Part shown: in pieces, positions 5,876 through 14,357 of the stretch
Layout of the letters: every line of letters starts with the position of its first letter
Numbering within the stretch: the stretch's first letter is position 1
Assembly (NCBI GenBank): GCA_016867005.1
Contig: VGKM01000004.1
Location: 1-30,086 of the forward strand
DNA from: Candidatus Omnitrophota bacterium
Lineage (GTDB): Bacteria; Omnitrophota; Gorgyraeia; Gygaellales; Profunditerraquicolaceae
Direction: 5' to 3'
Length of the DNA: 30,086 nucleotides
Made by a program: the position numbers and the translations under genes
Notes under the pieces: model-generated
The model's database searches: none
Told to the model about the DNA's origin: nothing
What the model saw: only the letters and a program-made list of their open reading frames with translations

Positions 5876-8800
5876 CTTTCTTATTTATTTTCTCGATGAT
5901 TATTTTTATGTCCTGCTGGATATCTTTGTCTTTTAAAGAATTCTCGAGTTCGGCGACAATGCTTTTGTCCCCCATTTCAATAAGCGTATCCCTTGCCCTC
6001 ATGCGGATACGGCTGTTCTTATCCTTTAGCATGCGTATCAGCACTTTAACGGCATCAATGCACCAAAGCTTACGCAAGGATTTTACTAATTCTTCTCTTA
6101 CCATCTGGTCGGGATGAGCCGCGATATCGGCCATGTCCGCACAAACACTTTTATCGTCAATAAAAGCCAAGACCTCAAGCATGTGTTTTACCAGCCGCGG
6201 GCTTTGATCGGCTATTTTATATTTTAAACGTTCAACAGCATCTTTGCCGATGCTCTTTAATACCGACGCCACCCTTCTCCTCCTGACAAACAGGTCAAAC
6301 GGGTCCTTCGTGGAATCTTCTATCTCAAGGACCCTCATCAATGCAGACACCGCATTTCCGCCCAGCTCGATCAAAATGCCCAATATGTTATCTTCATTTA
6401 CTTCCGTATCCCTGTTAAAAGCAGCCAGCGCCGCATCGTAGATTTCTCCGCTCAGCAGGTTCTCCAGGGCATCATTAATTATTTTCTGCTGATAAACATT
6501 GCGCTTCTCCTGGGTGGCTTTGAGTATTTTAATCAAATCAATCGCCAACTTATAGTTTTCCTTCAAAAGCATTGTATTAATTGTTTTAGCAATGACTCCG
6601 GTAAAAGCTGAATAGTCCTTTAAATCCTGCTCTTTTTCCATTGCCTCGGTCAGGCGCTGGATTATCTTAAGGGCCAAAGGGTATTTACCGCGCGGCAGGA
6701 GTATTTCAAGGATTATCTCCAGATTTTGAATATTGGCCCGCTTTGTTTCCGTATCGGGCCGCTCCATTTCCTTGATTATTTTAAAGGCAATGGTTTCTAC
6801 TAAATCTTCTTTCCCTTTCGAAATCAATGCCTCGATCACAGATTTAAGGTCCCGGGAGGTTTCTTTGGTTAAATGTTCCTCAGCAACGCCCTTTACTGAC
6901 TCTTCTATTGATTCGCTTAGTTTTGCCTGCGCTCCCGCTAATTCTCTATTCAGAATCTTGGCTATTGTCTCCTTAGAGACGCCTCTTTTGCCCAGCTCCT
7001 CTTCCAGGACCGGAGTAATCTTTTCTTTCCTACCCGCATTGGCAAAAACTACAGCCAGCATGTCCGCTATATCTTCTACCGGCAGCTTCTTTGAATCCAG
7101 ATTATTACAGACAGTATCGACGATATCTTCATCTTTTGAAGAAGTGATTATATCGTTTATGATCGCCCCCGGAGCGTCAATATTAAAAAAATCCTTTTTG
7201 ATGACTGTGGCGCGCAGCGCCGGGTCAAGCGAGAAAAATGTATCTGCAAGCTCCTTCTTCAGGTTTTCCCATTGCGCGGGATCTGCCTTTGATACCGGCT
7301 CGGCGATTTCTTTCATCGAGTCCAGGATCATTTCTGCCTTCTCAGATACGCCCTCCTTGCCCTGCGAAATATTCTGCATCGCCCCGCTGAGCGATTGCAT
7401 CGCATTCTGCAGTTCCTCTTTGGGTTTTGTTTTTAAATACTCCGCCCCGCCCTTAGAGATAATATCCGATAACAAAGGATACTGCATTATAATGCCTTTT
7501 AAGGCCTGCTTGATCTCTTTAAACTGCGTAGAGATCTTATGTGCTTTTTCATACCGCACCTGGTCGATTTTAATAAAAACCACATTATTATCCTGCAACA
7601 ACTTGGCCAGGCCGCCCATTTTATTAAGGTAATCTTCTGTTCGCGTAATGCTATCCAGGAAAAAAGCAAATTCCGATTTTGTAAGGCCTTGCTTCAAAGT
7701 CATGCTGCTAATACGGTAATTTGACAAGAAGGCGGCAAATGCCGCTCCCAGGGTATTCCTCAAATCTTTCTTTTCCAGTTCCTCTCCGTTAATAAGCAGC
7801 GCCTTATCCACAATCGAGAATGTTAAGCTCTTTTCTTCCTCGAGTATTTTTCTGATTTTCTGGAAAGATTCTTCCTGGAAGTTTAAACGCTGCTGATTGT
7901 TGGGCGGATACAGAAAGGTTGATTCGATAGCGCTTCTAAAACAGATGATCAGGTCAGGCAGCGCCTTTCTGTTCTCATCGCTTAATGGTTTTTCTAATAT
8001 CTCTTCGACAGAAGCCAGCACTTCTTTCTCCGGGATCTTATCAATATAGGTCGTTGCCTCTTCAAAAGAAAAAAGCCGCTTTTCAAAATCAGCCATTTTC
8101 TTGGTATATTCCAAGACCTTATTCTGGACCTCAGCTTGTTTATAATGCAGCAGCGCATTGCCGGCAAGCTTGCCGAGATCGCCCTTTGCGCTGCTTTCAA
8201 AATATGCGGCGATCTTCTTATGCATATCTTTTGCCTTTAAAGCATCAACAAGGCCGGAAAGCGCATCTTTTAACTGGCTATTGGAAAAGTTGAACTCATC
8301 CGGGTTTAAAGCGGCCTTAGATTTAATAAGCCCCGATTTGTGCGCCTTACCGATTATATCGAGGATTTCACCTTCGTTTTTCTCGGAGAGCTTTTTCAGG
8401 ACATCCAGGTTCAGGTCATTCCCGACAAAAGCAGCGTTCAATAATATCTCCTTCGATTCGGCGTCTAAGTTTTCAAAACGCGCATTCGCCGCTTCCTCAA
8501 AAGAAGTAGGGATATCATTTTTAGTGATCTCGGCGATATTCCATTTCTCCTCTTTAAAATAAATCAGCCCTTTATCGATCAATAACCTAACCGTCTCTTC
8601 GATAAAGAAAGGGTTGCCTGCTGTTTTATCATATATCGCTTCCAGGAAATCCTGGTTAATCGATACCCCGCCCAATAAAGAAGCCAGCATTTCTCTGGCA
8701 TCTCCTGGCGACAGAGGGCCGAGTTCAATTTCTTCAAAAAGCGACTTATTCTCCGGCTGGGAGATAAACTGCCAAAAAGGCATCGTCTTGTCGCTGCCGG

Positions 8801-9944
8801 TAAAATAGGCCCCCACCAGCAGAATATTGATTTTCTTGCTCTTTAAAAAATAATTAAACAGGCTTAAACTGGCCAGGTCATACATTTCTAAATCATCTGC
8901 CGCAACAATAAGCAGATTCTTCTTTGCAATAGCTTCAAAAATCCTGACCAGGCTTGTAAATAGATTCAGCCGCCTTTTATCTTCATCCGGTATCCCGGCA
9001 GCAATCTCAATCGGCATTATTGCCTTAAAATCCCCTGAAAGGTTAATGAGCTCAAACAATTCTTCTCTCTCTAGCCCGTCTAATAGCCCTATTGCTTCTT
9101 CACGCCTGATACCTTTCAAATAAGCAAGCAGCCCGTCGGATATTGCCCCGTAAGGCCTTATCGCGCCTTCTTCCGTCCCCCTCATCTCTAAAGCAACGCC
9201 GCCCCGCCCCCTTGAGAACAAAACTAACTCATTAAGCAGCCGGCTCTTGCCGATGCCTTTTGCGCCGCTGATTAATACGCCTCTTGATTTTTCTTTACCC
9301 AAACTCTGCAAAATCTCTTTGAGCCGGTTAAGTTCAGGGGCCCTGTCCACGAACTTTGCGCTTGTAAGCCCCTTCATGGATTTATTTAATACCGCTACTT
9401 CCTGAATGATCTGGTCGCTGGTGGTAAACCTGTTTTTGCCCATTTTCTTCGAAGAATAAAGCGCCTGATCTGCTTTATCAATTAAGTCCTCCGGGCCCGA
9501 AGCATCATCCGGAAAACTGGATAGCCCCAAACTCGTAGTGACCATATGGGATTTCCTGTTATCCTTGCCTTTTAACGGCTCACCGGAAACATCCCTGATC
9601 AGTTTATCGGCGATTGAAACTGCTTCATTTTTTTCTTTTTCGGGGAGCACTACTATAAACTCATCCCCGGCATACCTCATCACGATGCCGTTTTTACCGA
9701 TAGACTGCCTGATTGTTTCGGAAAAAGACACGAGCAGCGCGTCTCCCTCAAGGTGGCCGTAAGTGTCATTGATTTTCTTAAAGCCATCCAGGTCAAGCAT
9801 AAATAAACAAAGTTTTTTTGCTTTAGAAATCTCTTCAGAAAGGTATTTGTAGAGGTACCGGCGGTTATAAATACCGGTTAGATCATCCAGGTAGGCAAGT
9901 TCAATCCCAGTTTGTGATTCCCGTATATTATCCATATTTAGCAT
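5865..9944 (-). CDS. GGDEF domain - AAA/STAND-type ATPase - HEAT repeat fusion protein (1359 aa)
   Basis: A very long soluble protein. Residues 15-175 form a GGDEF domain with DDLTGIYNRRY, LDLDGFKKINDTYGH and the signature RYAGDEF (92-96, first Gly replaced by Ala); the upstream RxxD inhibitory site is absent (GKNG). Residues 200-470 form an ATPase with Walker A GAKGIGKSR (227-235), a Walker B-like LLIVAADD (344-351) and a downstream GNPFFIEE block typical of AAA_16/guanylate-cyclase-associated ATPases. A long helical region follows, then HEAT-like repeats over about the last 200 residues (repeated 'V..L...L.D....R..A...L..IGD'). No transmembrane segment is seen. It probably integrates a cyclic-di-GMP or nucleotide signal with protein binding. 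The start is uncertain: ATG at 9944 or the in-frame ATG three codons later; neither has a strong ribosome site. Confidence 0.88.
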   Translation of the reverse strand: MLNMDNIRESQTGIELAYLDDLTGIYNRRYLYKYLSEEISKAKKLCLFMLDLDGFKKINDTYGHLEGDALLVSFSETIRQSIGKNGIVMRYAGDEFIVVLPEKEKNEAVSIADKLIRDVSGEPLKGKDNRKSHMVTTSLGLSSFPDDASGPEDLIDKADQALYSSKKMGKNRFTTSDQIIQEVAVLNKSMKGLTSAKFVDRAPELNRLKEILQSLGKEKSRGVLISGAKGIGKSRLLNELVLFSRGRGGVALEMRGTEEGAIRPYGAISDGLLAYLKGIRREEAIGLLDGLEREELFELINLSGDFKAIMPIEIAAGIPDEDKRRLNLFTSLVRIFEAIAKKNLLIVAADDLEMYDLASLSLFNYFLKSKKINILLVGAYFTGSDKTMPFWQFISQPENKSLFEEIELGPLSPGDAREMLASLLGGVSINQDFLEAIYDKTAGNPFFIEETVRLLIDKGLIYFKEEKWNIAEITKNDIPTSFEEAANARFENLDAESKEILLNAAFVGNDLNLDVLKKLSEKNEGEILDIIGKAHKSGLIKSKAALNPDEFNFSNSQLKDALSGLVDALKAKDMHKKIAAYFESSAKGDLGKLAGNALLHYKQAEVQNKVLEYTKKMADFEKRLFSFEEATTYIDKIPEKEVLASVEEILEKPLSDENRKALPDLIICFRSAIESTFLYPPNNQQRLNFQEESFQKIRKILEEEKSLTFSIVDKALLINGEELEKKDLRNTLGAAFAAFLSNYRISSMTLKQGLTKSEFAFFLDSITRTEDYLNKMGGLAKLLQDNNVVFIKIDQVRYEKAHKISTQFKEIKQALKGIIMQYPLLSDIISKGGAEYLKTKPKEELQNAMQSLSGAMQNISQGKEGVSEKAEMILDSMKEIAEPVSKADPAQWENLKKELADTFFSLDPALRATVIKKDFFNIDAPGAIINDIITSSKDEDIVDTVCNNLDSKKLPVEDIADMLAVVFANAGRKEKITPVLEEELGKRGVSKETIAKILNRELAGAQAKLSESIEESVKGVAEEHLTKETSRDLKSVIEALISKGKEDLVETIAFKIIKEMERPDTETKRANIQNLEIILEILLPRGKYPLALKIIQRLTEAMEKEQDLKDYSAFTGVIAKTINTMLLKENYKLAIDLIKILKATQEKRNVYQQKIINDALENLLSGEIYDAALAAFNRDTEVNEDNILGILIELGGNAVSALMRVLEIEDSTKDPFDLFVRRRRVASVLKSIGKDAVERLKYKIADQSPRLVKHMLEVLAFIDDKSVCADMADIAAHPDQMVREELVKSLRKLWCIDAVKVLIRMLKDKNSRIRMRARDTLIEMGDKSIVAELENSLKDKDIQQDIKIIIEKINKKDGK

Positions 9945-9947
9945 TTT

Positions 9948-9976
9948 ATTTTACCGCTAAATACGGGCAGATTCAA
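9948..9976 (-). promoter_or_regulatory. Possible promoter in front of the GGDEF-ATPase gene
   Basis: On the minus strand TTGAAT (9976-9971) and TAAAAT (9953-9948) are separated by 17 bases. The start point would fall at the gene's first codons, giving a leaderless message that could begin at the fourth-codon ATG. In an AT-rich gap of 47 bases such a match can arise by chance. Confidence 0.3.
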
Positions 9977-9991
9977 TTTAAATTTACCCTG

Positions 9992-10285
9992 TCAGGTTAA
10001 TTCTTCTATCGGCATAATAAAGGCCTTGATACCTTCTTTGCCTAATTTATTGCGCAGTTCTTTAATACAGGAAAAAAGCTGTTTGGCCTGTTTTTCTTCG
10101 CATGCAACATACAAAAGATTATTCCTCCCCGGCCATATATCATTGCCCAAGTGCGTGCCGCTGGTTTCGCCGCTGCCAAAAACAGCCATTATTTTTGTAT
10201 AACTCTTAACGGCGCAGCTTTCCAGGGCTTCCATTACTTCCATATCTATTGCTTCATTATAAGAGACCATCATCATTTTCATCAT
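9992..10285 (-). CDS. PII-like small protein, last gene of the RND efflux operon
   Basis: The 97-aa protein has the length and pattern of PII-like (nitrogen-regulator superfamily, ferredoxin-like) proteins found next to RND pumps. It has an MMVSYNEAIDMEVMEAL opening with strand and helix, KSYTKIMAVFGSGETSGTHL, then NDIWPGRNNLLYVACEE and a last helix-strand KLGKEGIKAFIMPIEE. The GTHLGNDIWPGRNN segment is the distinctive block. It lacks the T-loop Tyr context of GlnB/GlnK, so it is not a classical nitrogen regulator. The ATG overlaps the pump stop by four bases (ATGA), with AGGAGG inside the pump's end, so it is made together with the pump. It may sense a metabolite and modulate transport (inference). 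Several Met codons near the start leave the exact first residue open. Confidence 0.7.
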   Translation of the reverse strand: MMKMMMVSYNEAIDMEVMEALESCAVKSYTKIMAVFGSGETSGTHLGNDIWPGRNNLLYVACEEKQAKQLFSCIKELRNKLGKEGIKAFIMPIEELT

Positions 10286-13200
10286 TTTTGCTTTCCTCCT
10301 GCAATCGCTGCTTTCCTGTGGAATACCGCATATAAAGTAGGGACAAAAAGCAGGGTGATCAAAGTGGAAACGGTTAAGCCGCCGATCATGGTGATCCCCA
10401 GCGGCTGCCAGACCTCTGAGCCCTCGCCGCGCGATAAAGCCAGAGGCATAAGCCCTGCTATTGTAGTAATCGTAGTCATCAGAATCGGCCTTAAACGGTT
10501 CCTGCCGCCGGCTGTAACTGCGTCATACATTGCTAAGCCCCTGGCCCTTAAAATTTGGATATAGCTGATTAAGACAATCGCGTTATTAACAACTATCCCC
10601 ATGAGCATGATGATGCCTAAGAATGTCACGACGCTTAAAGTCGTATTGGTCAAAACAAACCCCAGGATAACGCCGATAAAAGTAAAGGGTATGGCAAACA
10701 TAATTATGAAAGGGTCCAGCAATGATTCGAACTGCGCTGCCATGACCATATAAACCAGCGAAATGCCCAGCATCAATAATAATACCAGGTCACTAAATGC
10801 CTTTCTTTGTTCCTCTGCTTCGCCTCCGATATTGATCATTATATCTGTAGGTATTGCAATCTTTGCCAGCTCTCCTTCCAGGTCCTCGATAATCTTTCCG
10901 GGAGAGCGTTTGTAAACATTGCACTCTACCTGCACAACTCTTTCACGGTTCTTGCGGTCAATATCCTGAGGGCCGGCTGTTTCGCTGATCTTTGCGATAT
11001 TGGACAATTTAACGTGTTTTCTGGATGTGCCGCTGAGTGCCCCTGAGTCAGCTAACGGCGAAAAAGCTGTTTTTTCTTCGGGCAACGGAGAAATAATAGA
11101 GAGATTCTCAATATCTTCTATACTCGCACGCGATGATTCTTCCAGCCGGACAACGATATCATAGGTCTCGCCTTTTTCCCGGTATTTGCTCGCCGTAGAG
11201 CCCTGAATAAATGTATTAAGGGTATTGGCGATCGTATTCATGTCCAGGCCTAAAGCAGCGGATTTTTCACGGTCAATTTCAATCTTTAATTCCGGCCGGT
11301 TGAATTCGCGGGAGATTGTAACATCCACCGCTCCGGGAATATTCTCTAATATCGTCTTTATTTTTTCAGCCAAGGCATCGGTCTCCTCAAACGAATGCCC
11401 GATAATCTCAAGCTGTATTGATTTGCCTCCGCCTCCTGTGATCAAGCGGCCGATAGGATTGCCCGTAGAAATATCCGCCTTCATTATTCCGGGCATGTTC
11501 TTTATCTTTCTCCTTATATCCTGTCCGACTTCTTCTACTGAACGCTTTCTCTGGCTTTTTACTACAAGTTTTGCACCGGCTGCGATAGTATGCGAGCCCT
11601 GCGCACCGCCAAAAGCCCTGCCCAGACCTCTCACTGAACCGGCTCTTACATAATAATATTCTGCCTCGGGCACATCTTTGGCGAGGAGGTCCTCGATTTG
11701 CTGGGCAATTTTGTCGGTCTCTTCAAGCCGGGTACCAACAGGAAGATTGATATTGATGCGCATGTCCCCGGTATCTTCTTCGGGAATAAATTCATTGCCG
11801 ACAAAACGCGTCAACATTAAACTAAAGATGAACGCCGCGGTAAAAACAATAAGGACCAGCTTTTTATGCCTCAATGACCAACCAAGCGCCTTTGAATAAA
11901 AATTCTCCCAGGACGTAAACATCTTTTCCGAAAGATTATAAAAACTTGAAAATATTCTTTTCCTGCTCTTGTCAGCCGGATTGGAAAAACGCAGCCATTT
12001 TGAACAAAGCATAGGGCTAAAAGTTGCGGCGGTAAAAAGCGAGGCAATAAGCGTTACTATGATGATCACCGCCAATTCTCCGAAAATAACACCCACGACT
12101 CCCGGGATAAACAACATAGGCATGAATACAACTACAGTAGTAAGAGTGGATGCGGCGATAGCAGGGAACATTTCGGAAGTCCCGAAGATCGCTGCTTCCT
12201 GCGGCCGCTGGCCCCTTTCCAGGTGCCTGAATACGTTATCAACTACAACAATGGCATTATCTACGACCATGCCGGAAGCGATAGCGATTGAAGACAAGCT
12301 AATAGTGTTAATGGTCTTGCCGGTCAAGAAAAGATAGATAAAACTTACCAAGAGTGAGAACGGGATTGTCAAGGCGATGATCATGCTGGTAGCAAAACGC
12401 CTTAAGAAAAACCAGACAACGAAAATTACTAAGAATATTGCCAGCCATACCGAGCTTTTCAGGGAATCAAGCGAAGTAATAATATCTTTTGAGGTATCAA
12501 AGATAGTCACAACCTTAATATCAGAAGGCAGTGTTTTTTTTAGTTCTTCCATGCGCTGCTTTACGCGTCCTGCGACTTCAACGGTGTTGGTCCCGCTTTG
12601 CTTCTGCACCATCATCATCAGGCCGGGCTGTTTATCTACCCGCACAAAACTGGTCACCTCTTTAAAACTGTCTTCTACGCGGGCAACATCTTTAAGATAA
12701 ATGAATTTATTGCCTCTTTTGCCTAAAATAACCAGGTTTATTTCTTCGGGCGTGAGAAATTCCCCGGGCAGCCGTACAAGATAATCCGTCATGCCGGTTT
12801 TTAAATCCCCGACCGGGAGGGTGATATTTTCCAATTTTAATACATTCTGGATATCAAGTATCGAAAACCCGTATCCCTCAAGCCGGTTTTTATCCACCCA
12901 AATATTTATCTGCCGCTCTAATCCTCCGCCAGCGATCTGCACCGTACCTACTCCCGGCAGCTGGCGCAGCGCATCACCCACTCTCTTATCGATCAAATCG
13001 TAGAGTTCGGGATACGACTGCCTGGCTGTAAACCCGAAATAAATAATCGGGATGTTGGCAGTATTAAATTTAAAAATGATCGGGTTGTCCATCTCATCGG
13101 GTATATCCGGCAGATAACGTTTGGACAGATCAATACGGTCACGGATATCATTTGATGCTTCATCAAGGTTAGTGCCCCAGATGAATTTTAACCTGATAAC

Positions 13201-13467
13201 TGATGCGCCCTCTGAAGAAGTTGAAGTGATCTTTTCCAGGCCCGGAGTTGTGGCTAGTTGATTTTCCAACACCTCCGTGACTTTAGTTTCTACGTCTTCG
13301 GGGCTTGCCCCGGGATAGCTGGCGATTACGCTTATTGAAGGAGGTTCGATTTCCGGCATACTATCTATGCCTATACGGGTCAGGCTATAAAAAGCAAGTA
13401 CTAGTATCGCACAGAATATCATTAAGTTGGTAACCGGACGCTTTACGCCGAAATCGGGTAAATTCAT
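10282..13467 (-). CDS. RND family efflux pump, inner-membrane subunit (AcrB-like)
   Basis: The 1061-aa protein has the full RND layout: TM1 near residues 12-30, a large periplasmic porter domain (SMPEIEPPSISVIASYPGASPEDVE), TM2-6 (about 340-480), TM7 near 540, a second porter loop and TM8-12. TM4 carries GMVVDNAIVVVDNV, with Asp403 matching AcrB Asp407 and Asn404 in place of Asp408. TM10 has GIVVNNAIVLIS, with Asn961 where AcrB has the proton-relay Lys. This pattern occurs in many non-enterobacterial HAE-type pumps, so it is a subfamily trait rather than damage. The pump uses the proton gradient to export hydrophobic or amphipathic compounds with the adaptor and outer-membrane factor encoded just upstream. 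The substrate is unknown. The start overlaps the adaptor's stop (ATGA). Confidence 0.95.
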   Translation of the reverse strand: MNLPDFGVKRPVTNLMIFCAILVLAFYSLTRIGIDSMPEIEPPSISVIASYPGASPEDVETKVTEVLENQLATTPGLEKITSTSSEGASVIRLKFIWGTNLDEASNDIRDRIDLSKRYLPDIPDEMDNPIIFKFNTANIPIIYFGFTARQSYPELYDLIDKRVGDALRQLPGVGTVQIAGGGLERQINIWVDKNRLEGYGFSILDIQNVLKLENITLPVGDLKTGMTDYLVRLPGEFLTPEEINLVILGKRGNKFIYLKDVARVEDSFKEVTSFVRVDKQPGLMMMVQKQSGTNTVEVAGRVKQRMEELKKTLPSDIKVVTIFDTSKDIITSLDSLKSSVWLAIFLVIFVVWFFLRRFATSMIIALTIPFSLLVSFIYLFLTGKTINTISLSSIAIASGMVVDNAIVVVDNVFRHLERGQRPQEAAIFGTSEMFPAIAASTLTTVVVFMPMLFIPGVVGVIFGELAVIIIVTLIASLFTAATFSPMLCSKWLRFSNPADKSRKRIFSSFYNLSEKMFTSWENFYSKALGWSLRHKKLVLIVFTAAFIFSLMLTRFVGNEFIPEEDTGDMRININLPVGTRLEETDKIAQQIEDLLAKDVPEAEYYYVRAGSVRGLGRAFGGAQGSHTIAAGAKLVVKSQRKRSVEEVGQDIRRKIKNMPGIMKADISTGNPIGRLITGGGGKSIQLEIIGHSFEETDALAEKIKTILENIPGAVDVTISREFNRPELKIEIDREKSAALGLDMNTIANTLNTFIQGSTASKYREKGETYDIVVRLEESSRASIEDIENLSIISPLPEEKTAFSPLADSGALSGTSRKHVKLSNIAKISETAGPQDIDRKNRERVVQVECNVYKRSPGKIIEDLEGELAKIAIPTDIMINIGGEAEEQRKAFSDLVLLLMLGISLVYMVMAAQFESLLDPFIIMFAIPFTFIGVILGFVLTNTTLSVVTFLGIIMLMGIVVNNAIVLISYIQILRARGLAMYDAVTAGGRNRLRPILMTTITTIAGLMPLALSRGEGSEVWQPLGITMIGGLTVSTLITLLFVPTLYAVFHRKAAIAGGKQK

Positions 13468-14354
13468 CTATTTTCCTCCAAGCTTACCTGAGCACCTTCA
13501 TAAAGTTTTTGTTGGCCTAAGATAACCACCTGATCACCCTCTCCTAACCCATCTGTTACTTCATAAAAAGAGCCCTGGCGGATGCCTAATTTTATATTTT
13601 TAACAATTGCCTTATTATCCGCTATTATATATACGTAAAAATTTGGCTCTTTGCCTAAAATTGCCTCTTTTATGATCACGGGGACATCTTTTTTTTGCAT
13701 AATAATCAAACTTACTTTGGCAAACATCCCGGACTGCAATTGATGGCCGGGATTATCCAAGGTTATTTCAATAGGAGCAGAACGCGTAGACAAATCCACT
13801 ATCGGGCTGATTTTAGTCACTCTGCCAATAAATTCTTCACCGGGATACGTATCAACAAAAACCTTAGCGGTTTGGCCCAAGGAAACTTTACCAAGATATT
13901 TTTCCGGTATATCCAAATCGATCTCCATCTTATCCATATCAATGACCAAGGCAATCGGTGTCTGCACTGTAACATTCTCGCCCAAATCTACATAGACCCT
14001 TCCGACTATCCCCGATAAAGGGCTTTCAACAGGGGCCTTCTCGAACTTAAAACCTACTTCATCGCGGTCAATATAAGCCAGGGGCTCTCCTTTTGTGATT
14101 TTTGCGCCATCTTCTTTCAGTTTCTCAATTATCTTCCCGCTTACTTTCGGATAAACTACGGCTTCCTCCTGCGCCTTGATATTCCCTACATAATCGATCA
14201 TCTCATCGATATCTTTTTTTTCCACCTTTAAAACCCTGACAGGTATAGCTTCTTTTATTTTTGCAGTTTTTTCTGTGTCCTGGCAACCGGTAATTAAACT
14301 GCACGATAACGCTAATATGATCAAAACAAAATAACAAACGCTTTTTTTGGCCAT
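13464..14354 (-). CDS. RND periplasmic adaptor lipoprotein (membrane fusion protein), short hairpin-less type
   Basis: The 296-aa protein begins with a lipoprotein signal ending SLITGC (Cys24). It contains the two lipoyl half-motifs, VYPKVSGKIIEKLKEDGAKITKGEPLAYID and APVESPLSGIVGRVYVDLGENV, followed by a beta-barrel (LDIPEKYLGKVSLGQ, ISPIVDLSTRSAPIEI) and a membrane-proximal domain. The two lipoyl halves are joined by only about ten residues (RDEVGFKFEK), so the long alpha-helical hairpin that AcrA-type adaptors use to meet TolC is missing. Similar short adaptors occur in other phyla. It bridges pump and outer-membrane channel in the periplasm. It lies three bases after the channel gene and overlaps the pump gene by four bases. 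Confidence 0.92.
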   Translation of the reverse strand: MAKKSVCYFVLIILALSCSLITGCQDTEKTAKIKEAIPVRVLKVEKKDIDEMIDYVGNIKAQEEAVVYPKVSGKIIEKLKEDGAKITKGEPLAYIDRDEVGFKFEKAPVESPLSGIVGRVYVDLGENVTVQTPIALVIDMDKMEIDLDIPEKYLGKVSLGQTAKVFVDTYPGEEFIGRVTKISPIVDLSTRSAPIEITLDNPGHQLQSGMFAKVSLIIMQKKDVPVIIKEAILGKEPNFYVYIIADNKAIVKNIKLGIRQGSFYEVTDGLGEGDQVVILGQQKLYEGAQVSLEENR

Positions 14355-14357
14355 CTT

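Noticed and set aside
6733..7632. 299-codon plus-strand open frame opposite the GGDEF-ATPase-HEAT gene
   Set aside because: The translation is Ser/Phe/Ile-rich without any domain and mirrors the helical coding strand; it is a shadow frame.
10282..13467. RND pump as inactive because TM4 has Asp-Asn and TM10 lacks the relay Lys of AcrB
   Set aside because: Asp403 is kept and the VDNAIVVVDN and VVNNAIVLI motifs are common in functional non-enterobacterial RND pumps, so this reflects the subfamily.
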